14,702 nucleotides of DNA from an uncultured Collinsella sp. (GTDB lineage Bacteria > Actinomycetota > Coriobacteriia > Coriobacteriales > Coriobacteriaceae). The stretch covers positions 1 to 14,702 of the forward strand of contig CAAEEB010000076.1 in the NCBI GenBank assembly GCA_900754745.1, in the 5' to 3' direction. Positions 14,301 through 14,702 of this stretch are shown here, one piece after another (the stretch's first letter is position 1; every line of letters begins with the position of its first letter). The notes beneath the pieces were generated by a model. The model ran no database searches. It was not told the origin of the DNA and was given only the letters and a program-made list of their open reading frames with translations. A program made the translations under genes and the position numbers.

Positions 14301-14702
14301 TGGTCTGCCCCGTGGAGCTCACCATGCGGCGGATGCGATCGATCTCGTCGCCGAAGAACTCAATGCGCACGGGTGCCTTTTCCTGCGCGGGGAACACCTC
14401 GACGGTATCGCCGTGCACACGGAACAGACCGGGCGCGTCGGCAGCGCCGGCATTGGTGTAGCCCATGCCCACCAGACGCTGCGGCACCTCGTCAAAGGGA
14501 ATCTCCTCGCCCACTGTAAAGGTCGTGGACTCCCAGTAGCGGCTCTCGACCGGTGGCACGCAGCGCAGCAGCGCGCGGGCCGAGGCGACCATGATGCAGT
14601 TGTCGCCGCGCACGATGCGCCCGAGCGCCTCGCAGCGCTGGGCCACCACGGCGTCGTCGGGCGCCTGCTCGCGCCAAGGATAGTCCTTGCGCTCGGGAAA
14701 GC
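11311..14702 (-). CDS. mfd: Transcription-repair coupling factor Mfd, N-terminus cut by window edge
   Basis: About 1,129 residues are visible and the frame stays open to the right edge, so perhaps 60-90 N-terminal residues are missing. Mfd removes stalled RNA polymerase at DNA lesions and recruits UvrA. Visible parts, in order: the UvrB-like region (14702 to about 13700), with RIEFFGDEID and RVHGDTVEVFP; the RNA-polymerase-interaction domain with FKPGDYVVHATHG (about 13310-13350) and the EYADGDKLYVPLEQVDRI stretch (about 13190-13240); and the translocase. Its Walker A is GDVGFGKTE (about 12873-12899), its DEEQ box is at 12583-12594, SATPIPRTM is at about 12495-12521, and motif VI QLKGRVGRSATQAYAYF is at about 12030-12085. 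The RGAGSLMGAEQHG translocation motif (about 11890-11930) and a C-terminal domain follow. The last 60 residues are Gly/Ala-rich and end in DDD. The internal GTG at 14649 is not the start. Confidence 0.97.
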   Translation of the reverse strand, partial: FPERKDYPWREQAPDDAVVAQRCEALGRIVRGDNCIMVASARALLRCVPPVESRYWESTTFTVGEEIPFDEVPQRLVGMGYTNAGAADAPGLFRVHGDTVEVFPAQEKAPVRIEFFGDEIDRIRRMVSSTGQTIGNEDSIEIFPCRELALTDDAVHNMHVALYRASQSDSKLAALLEMVDARIVTPELDRFLPVMYGQTVSPLSHVSGKALVVLSEPRSLFDDCLRAYEDIEARAGEAGVDRLDGLYVRAQQLDFGAQQRLNYVSLIRAGGAVTAELKIEQPAIAGSDNRFMTRIQEVVGKRYACVFAIPDRGARESMELTFGDEGITFEESLTAAPENAGLIGDRVRVAAADSADRAARQEAHASIRERRADALNARSLEAGAAQAAAGAAVPTISRGRVTFVDAALPQGVVVPDANFAVFSIADLNARMDANRARSRRKVDITQITFPFKPGDYVVHATHGIALFSEIARQEVGGKERDYFLLEYADGDKLYVPLEQVDRITRYVGPDGDKPRLTRLNTADWTRATNKARKNAKKLAFDLVDLYTRRSSITGIACPPDTPEQIEMEESFPYDETRDQLEAIADIKADMEAPKPMDRLLCGDVGFGKTEVALRAAFKCVDSGRQVMVLCPTTILAQQHYETFFERFAPFGLEVEVLSRFRTPAQQKRALKAFAEGTIDVLIGTHRLLSADVNPKNLGMVIIDEEQRFGVQHKEQLKNLREQIDVLTLSATPIPRTMQMATSGVRDMSLITTPPTGRRPVIVHVGEYDPDVVSAAIRLEVGRGGQVYYVSNRVKTIDDAVARVHEAAPEARVGVAHGKMSPREVEDVMIEFATKKIDVLIATTIVESGIDNATANTLIIEDSQRLGLAQLYQLKGRVGRSATQAYAYFMFPGELPLTEEATARLTALSEFQDLGSGMRIAMRDLEIRGAGSLMGAEQHGNLSSVGFDLFTQMLGQAVAEARGDDDASVEAASVGINLPADYFLSEEYLPAVDQRVLVYRKLAAAEDLESIDEVQEETEAAHGELPLAGLNLFNRARIRIRGERLGLESVTLSGGRITFLGVDVPKKVAFELKNRYGAVNFPKSRKLSVPYKAGAGAGSGLGRGLDANDGTGPVAAALMLLQQLGASDDD

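Overview
The window reads as high-GC chromosomal DNA with ordinary bacterial gene organisation. Strong purine-rich ribosome binding sites, a mannose-family PTS, long intergenic palindromes and the overall codon use suggest a gut Coriobacteriia member, most likely Collinsella or a relative. That assignment is inferred from general appearance and not from a marker gene. Almost everything lies on the minus strand; only a GntR-type regulator (7807-8529) is on the plus strand. I see no transposase, phage gene, CRISPR array, tRNA or rRNA.

Layout from left to right: the 5' part of a YitT-like membrane protein gene (1-203, runs off the left edge); a palindrome-bearing spacer; a HAD phosphatase (559-1188); then an operon read right to left from 5058, encoding a fused PTS EIIAB, EIIC, EIID and a SIS-domain deglycase. 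A terminator sits between the deglycase and the HAD gene. Next come a DMT/EamA exporter (5242-6324), two back-to-back palindromes, a second SIS-domain deglycase (6609-7601) and its divergent GntR/UTRA regulator. The right third holds a GNAT acetyltransferase, a threonine-aldolase-family PLP enzyme, a PAP2 phosphatase and most of mfd, which runs off the right edge.

The most coherent biology is in 1275-8529. Both SIS proteins look like the FraB/GfrE/GfrF/FrlB deglycases that split 6-phosphorylated Amadori compounds (fructosyl- or glucosyl-amino acids) into hexose phosphate and a free amino acid. Both keep the Glu and His that match the catalytic pair of Salmonella FraB. A mannose-family PTS would import and phosphorylate the sugar, as in Gfr systems, so no separate kinase would be needed. 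The EamA gene shares a 16-bp promoter motif with the PTS operon, which raises the possibility that it exports the released amino acid. The substrate and the exporter role are inference.

The intergenic spaces are rich in long inverted repeats: 343-461, 6419-6498, 6508-6572 and 11194-11300. Two of them are palindromes whose arms are themselves palindromic. Two terminators (1209-1243 and 9155-9201) lie so close to the next gene's ribosome binding site that no promoter fits between, so the downstream genes probably depend on read-through.
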